Assembly: GCA_030407085.1 (NCBI GenBank)
Contig: CM059582.1
Coordinates: 91,686,501 to 91,750,500 of the forward strand
Source: Trichopria drosophilae
Taxonomy: Eukaryota; Arthropoda; Insecta; Hymenoptera; Diapriidae
Length of the DNA stretch: 64,000 bases
Direction of reading: 5' to 3'
In this document: positions 11,393 through 22,760 of the stretch, piece after piece
Layout: each line of letters opens with the position of its first letter
How positions within the stretch are numbered: the first letter of the stretch is position 1
The notes under the pieces: model-generated
Database searches by the model: none
What the model was told of the DNA's origin: nothing
Seen by the model: only the letters and a program-made list of their open reading frames with translations
Program-made: the position numbers and the translations under genes

Positions 11393-11874
11393 CGAGACTT
11401 TCCATACGAGACGAGACGGTACACGGTGCTTTGAAAGGCGAGATTGCGGTTCTCATCTCGAGTGGTATGCGACGAGACATGCCTGGACGATAGGAAAAAT
11501 TCTCGAGCGGCATCACAAATCTTATACGATGTGGCTTCTGGAGCATGAAATCAAAACAATGTCCATCTTGGATCAGTGTCCTATGTGTTATGGAATGTAA
11601 AATCCTTCATCAAATACTGTATTTTTATGCCATTACACAATACATTCCGTAGCTATATTAATTTATTTCTTTACGTTGATATTGTTGCTTATAATACATG
11701 AAAAATAATTTTTTGTAATAAAGTAAACGCTCAAAAATTCATTTAGTTAAATAATCTTTAAACCTGACTCTGTATTAATTGTTCAAGTACTTGCCACACG
11801 CTTTTTCAGCTTTCTATTAAGATGAGTTAAACGATAAAAAGTACTTATCTAAAAATTCATCTTTATCTTACATA

Positions 11875-12939
11875 ATGGCAGATTATACACCGAATGAAAT
11901 AGTAGATATTATCCTCATACTTGGAGAATGCCGAGGTAATTATGTACAAGCTGTAGAATTATATCGTAATCGCTTTCCCAATGTAAGGCACCCGAACGAT
12001 CGTACCATTGCGAGACTTGTAGAACGTCAACGCCAAAGACCAGTTTGTCTGCGACAAAGACGACGAAATAATGTACCACAGAGAGACGATCCACAAGTGC
12101 TTGCAGTGTTAGGTATGATAGCAAACGATCCTCATGTTAGTACGCGAGAAATTGAGAGACAATTAGGTGTTCCAAGATCCACGGTGCACCGAATATTGAA
12201 AGTTCATAGATTGCATCCTTATCACATAACTTTGACCCAAGTATTGCAAGCCAGAGACTTCGAAAGAAGGCGCCTGTTTTGTAGATGGGCACAAACAATG
12301 ATACAAGATCCGGACTTTTTTCGTTACGTCTTATTTAGTGATGAAGCCACTTTTCATAATACTGGTCAACTTAACAGGCACAATTGCCATTATTGTTCTG
12401 TAGAAAATCCTCATTGGCATCGCGGAGTGAATCATCAGCAACGTTGGAGTTTGATCGTGTGGTGCGGTATTGTCAATGGAAACTTGATTGGACCTTATTT
12501 CTTCGACGCAAATGTAAATGGTCACAACTATTTACCATTTCTAATGAACGATTTACCGACATTGCTCGAAAATGTTGATCTACACACGAGAGTCCGCATG
12601 TGGTTTCAGCAAGATGGTGCACCTGCTCATTTTGCCAGGAGAGTTCGTGATTATTTAAATATCAGATTCACGAATCAATGGATAGGACGTGGTGGATCTG
12701 TGGAGTGGAGTCCGAGGTCTCCGGATTTAAGTAGTTTGGATTTCTTTTTGTGGGGCTATCTGAAAAATATTGTCTACGCAGAAGCACCCACCACAAGACA
12801 TAATATGATGGAACGCATAACAAACGCATGTCGCAACATTCCAAGAAATGTTCTTCTTGCAACCATTAGAAGTTTCCAAAATCGCATTCAGTTATGCCTT
12901 GACAATAACGGTCAATTATTTGAACATTTAATTAGATGA
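11875..12939 (+). CDS. Tc1/mariner-superfamily DDE transposase
   Basis: A 354-residue intact protein with an ATG start. The N-terminal ~115 residues form two helix-turn-helix blocks (residues ~5-55, and ~88-115 with 'STREIERQLGVPRSTVHRIL'), which would bind the terminal inverted repeats. The DDE_3-type catalytic core has D156 ('FSDEATFH'), D247 ('QQDGAPAHF') and D284 ('SPRSPDLSSLDFFLWG'). I count 36 residues between the second and third catalytic Asp, unlike the DD34D of classical mariner or DD34E of Tc1. The protein would cut the element out and reinsert it at TA. All catalytic residues and the full frame are present, so it may be active or recently so. Confidence 0.93.
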   Translation: MADYTPNEIVDIILILGECRGNYVQAVELYRNRFPNVRHPNDRTIARLVERQRQRPVCLRQRRRNNVPQRDDPQVLAVLGMIANDPHVSTREIERQLGVPRSTVHRILKVHRLHPYHITLTQVLQARDFERRRLFCRWAQTMIQDPDFFRYVLFSDEATFHNTGQLNRHNCHYCSVENPHWHRGVNHQQRWSLIVWCGIVNGNLIGPYFFDANVNGHNYLPFLMNDLPTLLENVDLHTRVRMWFQQDGAPAHFARRVRDYLNIRFTNQWIGRGGSVEWSPRSPDLSSLDFFLWGYLKNIVYAEAPTTRHNMMERITNACRNIPRNVLLATIRSFQNRIQLCLDNNGQLFEHLIR

Positions 12940-12954
12940 ATTTGCTTATGGAGT

Positions 12955-13260
12955 GAACTTTTTTGATCTTGCCTTGACCGGCTGGGTCATCACTTACCTT
13001 GCCTTAAGTGGCTGGGATTCTTACGACCTTGCCTTGATTGGCTGGATCATTCTCGACCTTGCCTTGACTGGCTGGGTCATTCTCAATATTGCCTTGACCG
13101 GCTGGGCCATCACTTACCTTGCCTTAAGTGGTTGGGATTCTTACGACCTTGCCTTAATTAGCTGGGTCATTCTCGATCTTGCCTTGACTGGCTGGGTCAT
13201 CGCGTACCTTGCCGTAAGTGGCTGGGATTCTTACGACCTTGCCTTGATTGGCTGGGTGCC
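12955..13260. repeat. About 30 bp minisatellite downstream of the transposase
   Basis: Roughly ten 30 bp units of the type 'cttgccttgactggctgggt' plus 'catt...'. The period is a multiple of three, so a 129-residue frame (12953-13342) stays open with a 10-residue repeat around 'DLALTGWVI'. I do not consider it a gene, though it lies in frame right after the transposase stop. Confidence 0.85.
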
Positions 13261-14387
13261 CCCATGTGTCCATCTTCTCGTGGTGGGGTGTTGTGGCTTA
13301 CGATCTGCTCGGGCTCTATCAGCTAAGGTTCAACCATGCTGAATGCTGGCCAGCAGGGAGGTCCAAACTAACGGATACAAACCGAAAAAAACTATAGCAC
13401 CACGCCATGGAGCGTGTGCCTTAAAGTGGCACAGACAAGCGAGGCACAGCGAAAATACAAGGAGGACCGATTAACTGGCTGTATGTTTTCACTATCTTTC
13501 CCCATCTGGAAGGATGACGGATCGATCATTTCTATTAAGGTCCACGCTTTCCACTTCCGGGATAGAAATAAGGGGTTCCGTTAAAAAAACGACTTGACCT
13601 TCAAATGTTCTTGAAGGTTGAGGTCAAGGTCAATATCAACGTCACATGCGGGCGTGAAGTTGTCCTCTGTTTCCATTTCCATGGCAAAAAATGAGTGCTT
13701 CCATTAAAAAAATCGACTTGATATTACAATGACCTTCAAGGTAGCGGCGAAGGTCAAGGTCATATTATGACGTAAAATCTTCCGCTCTTTCGATTTCCGG
13801 GTTAAAAAATAAAGGGTTCCATTTGAAAAAATTGACTTGATATTGAAATGACCTTGAAGGCCATCGTCAAGGTCAATTTCAAGGTCACCATAGGTTAGCC
13901 CTGTCTGTACCCTTCAACTTTTTCAACAAATTTCCTCCAAAATGCTTACCATCCGAGATATTCTAATCCGTTATTTAAAATGGGACACCCTGTATATATC
14001 TATGTTGTGTGTTGCTCTAATGAAAGTGTGCGACCAAGCTCGTTGCAGACTACTGGCTACCCACACCGTGGGTTCCGCGTTTCCATGACGTATTTTACAT
14101 ATTTATCTACATGTAAACTAATCACTGGGCTCCTCTTGCGTAGAGAGCTTTCTCTTGCTTATTTCAGCGATCTTCCTAGCGGCTATTCAATGGGACCAAT
14201 AGGTATTCAAGACATAGTATCGAAACTCAGAAACTTGTATAATTCCAAATAAAGGCAGAACCACAAAACACAATTTTTGTGCGTTTTTTCATTGCGTCCT
14301 TCCTCGTTGTCTGCGGACTCTCTATTCACTACATCGAACCAGCAATGCTCATACAGACCAGCAGACTTCTTCCGCATTGTACAAACA

Positions 14388-14405
14388 TTTGTCCTTCGAG
14401 CCGAG
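14388..14405 (+). other. Candidate primer-binding region of the BEL-like provirus
   Basis: Directly after the left LTR the sequence reads 'tttgtccttcgagccgag'. From general knowledge, BEL/Pao elements often start their interior with a 'tccttcgagcc' block. I cannot assign the tRNA. Confidence 0.45.
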
Positions 14406-14774
14406 TAGAGAGTGCCAGGAGGACGAGGTGGGGGAAATTAGAAACTGTAAAGTTTTTCGATTTCATATCGTAACTATCTTTGTGGCATATTTAAATCAAT
14501 CCATTTTTATTGAAGGAAAAGGGTAGTTAATCTAGATAAGCTAGATAATCTCCCTTAAGGTGCCCAGCACTGGCCCTACTACCATCTCCAAGAAGGTACT
14601 CCTGGAGCACTCTTCAGTTTTAAACTATTTCAGATTTCGTTTCTTCAGTTACAAATGGTTTACAATCCCTACCCTGCGGCTTGTTTCATGTCCCAGATGC
14701 CCCTTATCTGTGGGATCAGGGGTTCGATGCACTGACTAGTTTGATTTTTCTTTTCGTGCGCGCTAAATTATTTA
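14406..14774 (+). other. BEL leader remnant, no gene recognised
   Basis: About 370 bp between the primer-binding region and the LINE tail. No open frame of note. It could be 5' untranslated sequence or decayed gag. Confidence 0.4.
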
Positions 14775-15402
14775 TTTTGAGTTTGTATTTGTATTTGTAT
14801 TTATTTATTTCTTAAGCCTTGGTTGCGAGGTTCGCATTACCTTATGGTTAATACAATTCATAATACAGATAATTAATTACAAACTACTATTTACTACTAA
14901 ATTAATACTAACGAGTGAGCACAAGTGAAATGCAAAATGAGATGAAGGTAACGAAAGAATAATGATGAGTGCGTGTTGAAATACGTGTGAAGTATTTATC
15001 ATATAAGACGCATGGTAAGAATACAAAAGTTAGAAAATTACATTACATGAGATTGGAACGTCGAAAAGTGAAGTATGTGCCGAAACAGAATGCAGTCGCA
15101 GCAGCCGAAACGGAAGTAATGATTATGAGTGAAAGTGGAGTAGTGATGTGTTAGAATTGGAAATGTCGAAAGAGAAAAGGAAGTTAGTGAATGATGATTT
15201 GAATGCGGCGGGGGTGGAAGACTCTTTTATATAGGTGGGAAGAGTGTTCCAAATCTCGCGGCTGTTAGTGCGAATGAGTTGAAGTACGGTCTACTCTTAG
15301 CCATCTGTATAACTAGATCTCCTCTAGTTATTCATGTGGAACGATTGCTAGACCCCGATCGAAAAATAAATAATGCTAAAAGATATCGTGGTTCTTGGTA
15401 CG

Positions 15403-15984
15403 TCAAGATGTTGTACGTAAGACTACCGATGAAGTACAAGTGCCTGTACTTGATGATGAACTTAGCTTACGACGATAAGGCGTGACATGACAGTCATGTT
15501 TTAAATTAAAGATAAAACGCACGCATTGGTTTAGCAATCTCTGACATTTGTCTCGGCGCGAGTTAGAGATATCACTGAGAACTGCGGAACAATAATCGTG
15601 ATGGGGAAAAACTAGAGAAATTACAAGTGTCTTCCTAAGTTTAGTCGATAGAGCATTTTTGTTGTATTTTAGCCCATGCAGAACATAATTTACGCGTTTC
15701 GACATCTGATTTATTTGCGCATTCCATGTCAGCGAGAAATCAAGCTTAAGACCCAAGGTGGTGACTTCGTTTAAGATAGGTATAGCTTTCCCATCGATGC
15801 TAATATTAGGCTGTCCCATTCGGGAGATAGCCCGTAAGTTGTACGACGAACCTAAAATTATAGCCTTCGTCTTATTTACGTTAAGTGTCAGTTTAGTTGT
15901 TTTGGCATAGTTCGATACAGATGCGGCATCAGTGTTTAGGTGGGCCATAGTTTGGTCAAGATCAGTTAACTTAGATTGGATCAT
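15403..15984 (-). pseudogene. LINE reverse transcriptase, post-YADD region
   Basis: A 193-residue frame that begins just after the YADD box, which is readable in the same direction near 15990. It contains the 'LNVNKTKAIILG' block and the 'TLGLKLDFSLTWNAQI' block that follow the palm in LINE RTs, then a thumb-like region. The frame runs out into low-similarity sequence at its end. It would have copied LINE RNA at the target site. Truncated and not functional. Confidence 0.75.
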
Positions 15985-16336
15985 AAGTTGCAGATCATCT
16001 GCATACAGTATGTGGGAGCAAGCACCAAAATCCCAGAGATGTCATTTATGAGTACTGAAAAAAGGAGAGTCCCAGTATAGAACCTTGTGGTACTCCAGCG
16101 AGAACTTCAGTCCACTTCGAGCATTCACCACTCGTGCCAGTTACTGCCTGTCTTCGATTTGACAGATAGGAGGCAAACCATTTAAGCGCTATCTATGAGA
16201 TACCTAACGCCTTGAGTTTCGACAGAAGAGTAGGGATGTCGACTGTGTCGAATGCTTTAGAAAAATCGAACAAAAGAAGAATGGTGATCATACCGTGTTC
16301 TATACCCTTGCGGGCATAGTCCACTATAGATATTAA

Positions 16337-19043
16337 GGGGGTAAACGCACCGAGAAGCGCAAAAAAAGCCATTTTTCTCGATTTTTTTAAAGAAAACCTA
16401 TGAGAGTAATCAGGCCGTTTATTTTTCTAAATTATAATACACATTTTCAAGTATATGTAAATTTTTTTTTATTGAAAAATTTTCAATAGTCGCCGATTAA
16501 GGGGGGGGGGGGATCCGTGAGGTGCCGCAAAAAAAGGTCCTCCGCGGTACGCACTCCTGCTTCATCTGTAATCATCAAAATCAATAAAACCAAAAAGATT
16601 ATTAAACTGAATGGTATAATCTAGTCTTTGTCATGGCCGATTTTGAAAATTTTGATTTTTGACAAAATGGCGGACATTTGAAAAAAAGTAGCGATTTTCC
16701 GTGAAAAAATACGACCTTAATTCGCCGATTAAAAAAAAAACTAAGCCACTAAAAAAAAAATCCCATGACAAAGACTAGATAATTATGTGTAGAATAAGCA
16801 CAAAAAAAGAAAACAGCAATCGGTTCATTAGTTTTCGAGATATCTTGCGTACCGACTTCAAAAACATGATTTCGAGAAAAACGCGTTTGAAAGTTGAGCA
16901 ATGAATAAATCGAAAAATTCTTCAACTTACATAGAATCATCCATGCCAGGTCCATAGTATATGTTCTCGGGGTTGTCAAGAATGTTTAAGTTTTCCAAGT
17001 TTTCTTGTCGGCGCCTCAATCTTCCTTCTTTTGAAGATTCCTGCGCTCGTACCTCGGCTAGCGCTATGCGGCGATTGTCCTCTGCCGCTGCGTAGGCTTG
17101 CGCGTTCGGTCCTACTGCCATTCCCATAGTGTTCATAACTTGCAGAAATGACGTCGTTCCGTTATTAAATAAGCAAGTGGCCAATAATGCAGCAATTTCG
17201 ACGACTGTTGCCCCGCTGTGGGATGTTTTTGGGGCCATTTTCCTCACTAATTGATTGTAACTTTCGTTACAATTCTGAGTGTAACCACCAACACAACGCT
17301 CCAACAACTTTTCTCCGCTTAGATCATCATATATTGGTTTGATGGCATCCAATACAATTTTCGGCAACGCCAAGTAGTCATGGGTAAAATCACGGAGTGT
17401 TCCTGCAGCTTTTGATTTTTGCCACTTGCACCACGATTCAGCACCTTCAGGGCAAAATTGATGTTGAGGATTGTCGTCAGTCGAGCTATAGTGATAATAA
17501 GTTGCCCAAATTGCTTTTTTCATATCATCCTTACTATCACAATGTCTTCGAATAGCTAAGCCATAATAGACACTTAGTTTGTCTATCATCTTAGCAGTCA
17601 ATTTATTTCTTCCGCCGATGTCAGGATTGCTTTTCTTACATGCTCGAAGTCGTGTTCCCATGCGCTTTTGAACGTGACCTACGCACTCTTTTTTTATAAT
17701 TTCACACTCTTCTCCGTATGGTTTTGAATTTACTATTCCTGTGTACGTTTTTGAATCGCCATCGCCGATGTAGTTCACATATCGTACACCATATTTTTCG
17801 ACCGATCTCGAAAATATCTCCTTCATTGCGTCCACTTCCATGTTTCCCGAAGAACCTTCATGATTCGCCTTGCAATTCTCTTCATGCGCAGATTTCCATT
17901 CTTCGTACTGCTCGCTATTCGTGTGCTTACTCCAATAAGAACATGATGAACAAACACTAGACTTCACAATGAAATCGACAACTTTTCCTGTGTAGTGACA
18001 GATCAAAACCGCAATTCCGAACAATGAAGTGAAACCGCGTTTTCGCCAGGTGCCATCACCTGAAACAGTTAGTTCTGCATCATTACCGTCGGGATAATGT
18101 TTTTTTATTTCTTCCCGTTCTTCACTGACAGCTTGTTTCATCACTGCATTACAAACACATGATACAGCAGCATGAATGTTCTTCATTATCAAATCGTATG
18201 TATTTTGTTGAAGCGGCGCCGGCAAATCCATTATTCCGCAAAATTTGTTTGCTCCATATAAACCAACTCCCAATAATCGCATTGCAAAGAAGAATCGTTG
18301 ATTTATTTCGTATGAGGTTTTATTTACGTATGGGCACGAAGGTATTGAAGTGGGCTGGCATTTTGAACACAAAACTACAATTTTGAAACCGAGTCCTCGA
18401 GTGCTATCGGGTAAAAATTTGAGATCACCTCCACATGTTTTGCAACAGACATGTTCTGACAAAGTAGAAAATACAGTAAAAAAGTTCAAAATTCTATATC
18501 CAATGCTAGGTTCTTCAGGCACGAAAATTTCTTCTGCACTTTTCAATTTCTTCGCACTGACACTGATGTTCAAATCCGATTTCTCTGCATCGTATTTATT
18601 TTTCGGCGGTATTTTTTTCTTCGTGCGATATTTGTAATGGTTCTGGGATTGTCGAGAACCTTTTTTTTTATCCATCTTTCACCGAATATATTATTCTCGG
18701 ACGAAAACTCGATATAACGCTTGGTTACGCAAACGATAAGCTACTGACGACACGAAACAAATTTCCTACACGACACCCTGCAGACTGGAATTTCGTTACA
18801 GAAAAGAATAACAGACCTAAACGCCTTTTGTTTTTTTCTACCTGAATTCCGCCCGGCCGCGCGCCGTTGGCTAGACAGCTGCTCGACGCATTCCGAACGC
18901 CTTTACTAAATAGGCCATAACTTCGTTAGTTTTTCGAATTTTTGCATGAAACTTTCACAATACATTCTTAAGAAGTTACCCTTCAAGAAAATCCAAAAAG
19001 TGACAATTCGTAAATTTTGAAATTTCTCGGTGCGTTTACCCCC
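16337..19043 (-). mobile_element. Kolobok-like DNA transposon, TTAA target site, intact transposase
   Basis: Terminal inverted repeats are 20 bp perfect: GGGGGTAAACGCACCGAGAA at 16337-16356 and its complement at 19024-19043. Both are flanked by TTAA (16333-16336 and 19044-19047). The element is 2707 bp and inserted in a LINE RT gene, whose sequence resumes on both sides. TTAA duplication plus a Mutator-like transposase domain fits the Kolobok superfamily; piggyBac also uses TTAA but its transposase is different. Confidence 0.9.
16927..18675 (-). CDS. Kolobok/Mutator-like DDE transposase
   Basis: A 582-residue intact protein with an ATG start. The N-terminal ~50 residues are basic. Residues ~75-110 hold paired CxxC motifs ('CCKTCGGD', 'CSKCQ') that may form a zinc finger. 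The catalytic core starts near D207 ('SGDGTWRKRG'), followed by 'VVDFIVKSSVCSSC', a second acidic motif near residue 305 ('IGDGDSKTY'), and 'GAESWCKWQKSK' plus 'CNESYNQLVRKMAPK' toward the C-terminus. This is the layout of the insect Mutator-like transposase domain (PF20700 type) that I associate with Kolobok. The residue assignments are by eye. The complete frame and perfect terminal repeats suggest recent movement. Confidence 0.88.
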   Translation of the reverse strand: MDKKKGSRQSQNHYKYRTKKKIPPKNKYDAEKSDLNISVSAKKLKSAEEIFVPEEPSIGYRILNFFTVFSTLSEHVCCKTCGGDLKFLPDSTRGLGFKIVVLCSKCQPTSIPSCPYVNKTSYEINQRFFFAMRLLGVGLYGANKFCGIMDLPAPLQQNTYDLIMKNIHAAVSCVCNAVMKQAVSEEREEIKKHYPDGNDAELTVSGDGTWRKRGFTSLFGIAVLICHYTGKVVDFIVKSSVCSSCSYWSKHTNSEQYEEWKSAHEENCKANHEGSSGNMEVDAMKEIFSRSVEKYGVRYVNYIGDGDSKTYTGIVNSKPYGEECEIIKKECVGHVQKRMGTRLRACKKSNPDIGGRNKLTAKMIDKLSVYYGLAIRRHCDSKDDMKKAIWATYYHYSSTDDNPQHQFCPEGAESWCKWQKSKAAGTLRDFTHDYLALPKIVLDAIKPIYDDLSGEKLLERCVGGYTQNCNESYNQLVRKMAPKTSHSGATVVEIAALLATCLFNNGTTSFLQVMNTMGMAVGPNAQAYAAAEDNRRIALAEVRAQESSKEGRLRRRQENLENLNILDNPENIYYGPGMDDSM

Positions 19044-19350
19044 TTAAGGCCATCTGCGTGCTGCAACCTCTCCGAAATCCCGATTGCATTGAATCCAATA
19101 GATCTTTTATTTTCAGTTAGTAAGACAATTGATAGTGGACAATGCGTTCGAGTATTTTTGCAAAGTAGCATAGAATAGCAGTTGGACGGTAGTCAGAGGG
19201 TGTTAACGGAGATGGTATTTTATTTATAGGTCTGATGAGTGAGAATTTCCAATCCTGCGGAAATACTCCAGACTCCAGACTCCAGTGCACTTGCGCCGAT
19301 GAGGTCGAGAAAATGTGGTTCAGCGAGTCAACGGAAAATGAGAAATCAGA

Positions 19351-21400
19351 ATTTTAAAGAAAACGGCACAACAGCTCTTAAAATGCATAGACAGTAGTAA
19401 AAACTTACAGAAACTAAGAGTCGATGCTTGGCGCCGAATGTTGATGGTGTTTAGATGCGTAGAACAGAATTATTAATACAAAAATTTCCAATAATTGAGG
19501 AGCGTGGAAATTGCGTGACAGTTCGACTCACCGTTAAGTGTAGTGTGATCTGTATTTGTCATATGTATTTGTATAATGTTTTGCCTCCTCGAACTTTCAC
19601 GACTATTATACGATTATTTCATGGTTATCGCTAACTTCGTCAGCTTATATTCAACTTCAGTGGAGCGCATATACATATACTTAATCATTCATGGAACATG
19701 TATGTAAGCTCTGTGGAGAGTAAAGATAGTGCCTTTTTTTCTCCTGCTACTGCAATGCAAACTATAGTAACAGCTCAAATTTATTCTCTTGTCAGAATTC
19801 CGTACGGGTGCTGTTAAACTTCTCATAAATGTATTAAGGTGTTTTTCTGTTTTTTGGTCCCTTTCTCAAAATACCTTCATTAAAGCATAAATATATTAAA
19901 TACGTTACGGGCAAGCAGCATTTCGATGAACGTGTTTTAAGTTTTCATTTAATCCCCAAGTTGCACTATTACAAACATGATGGACACTTTATGAATTCTT
20001 CGTGAAATCTTACGTGCAGATGAATGCAAGCACCTAGTGAAAGTTTTATGGATACATGTAATGCTATGATTAGACGTTTTATCTGCGTCCTATCCGTCCT
20101 CATAGGTTTTCTTCAATTGTTTAACTTCCGCTTAACAAACTCTTAGTGAATGTTCAAGGAAGTGCTGTATTTATGTTACCGCTTAATGTCGCGCTCTATG
20201 AACGAAGCTTTATTTCAACTGGAATCGGCAGTGTCCCATACGCCTCACCCCCACTGGCCGTGAACGCTTCCAATATGACTCAGATTTCAGTAGATTCTTT
20301 TCAAGTTTTCAGACAAACTACTCGAGTCATCATTCTGACTTCCATATCAATAGTTTCATGCGCAAGGCCCCGGGACCTTTCTGACTAAACCTCCGTTTAG
20401 TACTCTTCTCGTAACGCGCAAACTGATCCGTCTCTTCATCGATTAGGCAATATTGATCTTACTTTGGGAGTTTCAAAGTCGATGTTTAGGGGAAGATTCC
20501 CTTCGTGGGTCACGAAAGGTATTACGCAGTTCTTTCGTGGCACAAACATTGTGTTGAGCTGTATCGTTCTCTGATCATGCTTATCAGCATTAGTTGTCAG
20601 AACAGGGATTATTATTAGCAACGATACCAGTGGTTCACGGCGGGAGGTCAATGATACATCTGTTATCTATGCAGCCAAATCAGATGATAGCATCCCCGAA
20701 GTTCTGCTCCTTCTACAGAATTTCGGAAGCATCATCGAACTGACTACTCGAACTTCTGATATTCATTGTGTGGTTCAACTACCTTCCTATTTTAGAGATG
20801 TCCGAGGAGGTTGCGGAGACTCGCTCTATGTCATTCAGTTCATTGCACTCATTAGAACGGTGTTTCGAACGGAATCTTTCTTTACCAAAGGAGTATCCTC
20901 AATTCATGAATCGATAAGAATCTCCGAGCCAAAAGCTGAGTCGCATCAGATCGTAGCGTGGTAACTGCTCATACGGTGAACCCCGACCTCGAATGCACGG
21001 CACCTTGCGGTAAACGGGTCCTGTGCCATAACTGATCCGTGGGTTGGCCGCCTAGTAGTGTCACATGGTTTTGAGCTTATCTCCCCACGAGACTCCTCCA
21101 GATATCGTTGCTATCTTTGACTACAAGGATCCGTCCTTAGAGTCCTTCAGTCATAATAGCATGAGTGATAACTATTCGGCCATTCGACCGAGTACATGAT
21201 TCTAATGTCTGAATCCTCGTAGGAATAAAATATACCTAATACCTAGGCTCTATGGAACGTATCCAGGAGCCAAACCCTCTAAATCTCAAAAAAATATAGT
21301 AGTATTCGATGCATAGAGACCCACACATGACGATGGTTGTCTCAACTATTCATCGCCAGCCCCCAACTCGAAAACGGCCTATCGTCCGTAATATCTAGTT
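19351..21400 (+). pseudogene. BEL interior, unreadable gag/protease region
   Basis: About 2 kb that by position should hold gag and protease of the BEL-like provirus. All frames are interrupted every few dozen codons, and I cannot point to a certain protease motif. No other gene is visible. Confidence 0.35.
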
Positions 21401-21429
21401 ACCTACGACATCAGTACGTATTTCATTAT

Positions 21430-22250
21430 AGCTGATATCATTAACATCTCCCATCAGATGTTCAGCGTATTATGTGGAATGAGATCCTCGGAGCAAGCCC
21501 TCATCGCGTATTGCTTAATTACCTTCACGAATGGTGGAACATGCACAATATGCTTAGCAATTACAACCCTGCATCAGCTCATTTCGAATACAAAAGGTCA
21601 GTTTCTGCTAGAAATTCGATACGTGCCTCTCGATGGTATTTTCTGCAGCAGTGATTCGATCTTATCGACGAAAAAGATAAATAATCTTATAAATGGCTTA
21701 TAAATGGCTGACCTTTCATATGCATCAGTATGATAGATCGACAAACCGTTAACTACGACCTGAAAAATAGGGAGCTAATCGCTCTGTCCTATCGTCTGAG
21801 ACAAACCGAACTTCCTTCGTCAAGGATTCGTAGAAGACAACCCGAGTACGGTAGTCGATTAAAGCATTTGGGTTGCAATGGGACCCAAACAAGATTTCTT
21901 TCCATCTTTACGCACTTTCATTCAACGAATAAAGCAGTTCTTAAGGCTGGTCTACTCTAAGCACTGTACAGAAAGATATCTCTTTCAGAATCTGGAATGC
22001 ACAACGCATTTTTTATGACTACGATGAAACGCTGGAAAAAGTATTGCACTGAATTAGCGAATGTAGACAATATTTCTGTTGAAAGATCGAGCATGATCAT
22101 CTTGTCTTCTCTATTAGAATCATGGCCTCACCAACGCACGCCTCAAAACGAGCATACGCTGCTACTGGTCATCCGGACTGGATAAGAAGGGATAGTACAC
22201 CATCACGTTATTGATGGCAAAATCAAAAGGGAGACATGTATTGTCTTTGG
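21430..22250 (+). pseudogene. pol: BEL/Pao-type RT and RNase H remnants
   Basis: Plus-strand fragments in changing frames. Near 21450-21600, 'QRIMWNEIL' followed in another frame by 'CLITFTNGGTCT' and 'LAITTLHQL' corresponds to the BEL RT region that follows the catalytic palm. Near 22020-22150, 'MKRWKKYCTELANV' and then 'HASKRAYAAT' corresponds to the RNase H start (…DASERAYGA…). At least three frameshifts and several stops are present. The match is by motif order and spacing and should be tested by profile search. Confidence 0.55.
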
Positions 22251-22760
22251 GTGACTGCCTCTGAGATCAGACAAATACGGCTATCGTTCGTATAGCCCGG
22301 AGTTCCGCGTTCGAGGTAGAAATGTATCTTGCACGAACTTAGTCTATTCCTAGACAAGAAGAACATTCTATGCATTGGGGACGCCTGAATCACGTTGGAT
22401 TACCATGCACCGTGAAACATCGGCCTATATTCGGCAAAGCTTCATTGCTAACAAGCTCTTCTGGCAGCATGTGCATTGCAGACGCTACATTGTGACGAAA
22501 GGTGATGCATGGTGATGCTTTATGATGAGGCATAACAGTCTCTGAAATCAGACGTGCACGGCTATCCTTCGTATAGCCTGAGCCTCCAGGTTTTGAGGTA
22601 GAGTTCGGTCTCTTGCGCAAGCTCAGTCTCTTGCGTAGGCTCAGTCCGTTTCTCAATAGGAAGGGCAATCTTTACATACACCTATATTCAGCAAAGGTTT
22701 CATCGCTGACAAGCTCTATTTGCAGCTTGCGCATTTTCAGATGCTTTATCGTGTCCCTTT
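22248..22760. repeat. Imperfect tandem duplication, about 290 bp unit
   Basis: 22248-22500 and 22540-22760 share 'ctctgaaatcaga', 'acggctatc.ttcgtatagcc', 'cctatattc.gcaaag' and 'gctgacaagctct' in the same order and spacing. It lies in the 3' half of the BEL-like interior. Confidence 0.65.

Larger units (their letters stand above)
10284..13992 (+). mobile_element. Tc1/mariner-superfamily transposon, 3.7 kb, intact transposase
   Basis: It starts CAGGGTGTCCCATTTTAAAT and ends with the inverse complement, flanked by TA on both sides. The uninterrupted target is seen in the right BEL LTR near 24830. The inverted repeats are long: about 110 bp nearly continuous, then patchy similarity to about 10740 and 13540, carrying repeated 'aaggtca' motifs. 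Most of the length outside the 1.07 kb gene is tandem repeat (10741-11392 and 12955-13250). That makes it almost three times the usual size of such elements. The intact gene suggests recent arrival relative to its decayed host. Confidence 0.92.
9717..14387 (+). repeat. Left LTR of the BEL-like provirus, split by Tc1/mariner
   Basis: LTR sequence is at 9717-10283 and 13993-14387. Apart from the insertion it aligns throughout with 24263-25231, with scattered differences. It contains a 66-67 bp tandem triplication (about 10003-10205; cores 'caagcaggctgcgc' and 'cggcgggagaggat') that is also present in the right LTR. Confidence 0.85.
14775..19350 (-). mobile_element. LINE fragment (minus strand), split by a Kolobok element
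   Basis: RT sequence is readable on the minus strand on both sides of the DNA transposon. Upstream RT blocks with a QSGFR-like motif lie near 19060-19110, a 'YADD' box lies near 15990-16000, and the region after it is at 15403-15984. The 3' end at the left is an ATTTGT-type short tandem tail (about 14778-14805). The endonuclease and 5' end are missing, and the right boundary near 19350 is approximate. It probably belongs to the Jockey/CR1 group. Confidence 0.75.

Noticed and set aside
10699..11546. Long minus-strand frames rich in Ser, Phe, Leu and Ile
   Set aside because: They follow the GATC decamer array and change frame with it; no family features. The array explains them.
12953..13342. 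129-residue frame with a 10-residue repeat after the transposase
   Set aside because: It is the translation of a 30 bp minisatellite whose period is divisible by three.
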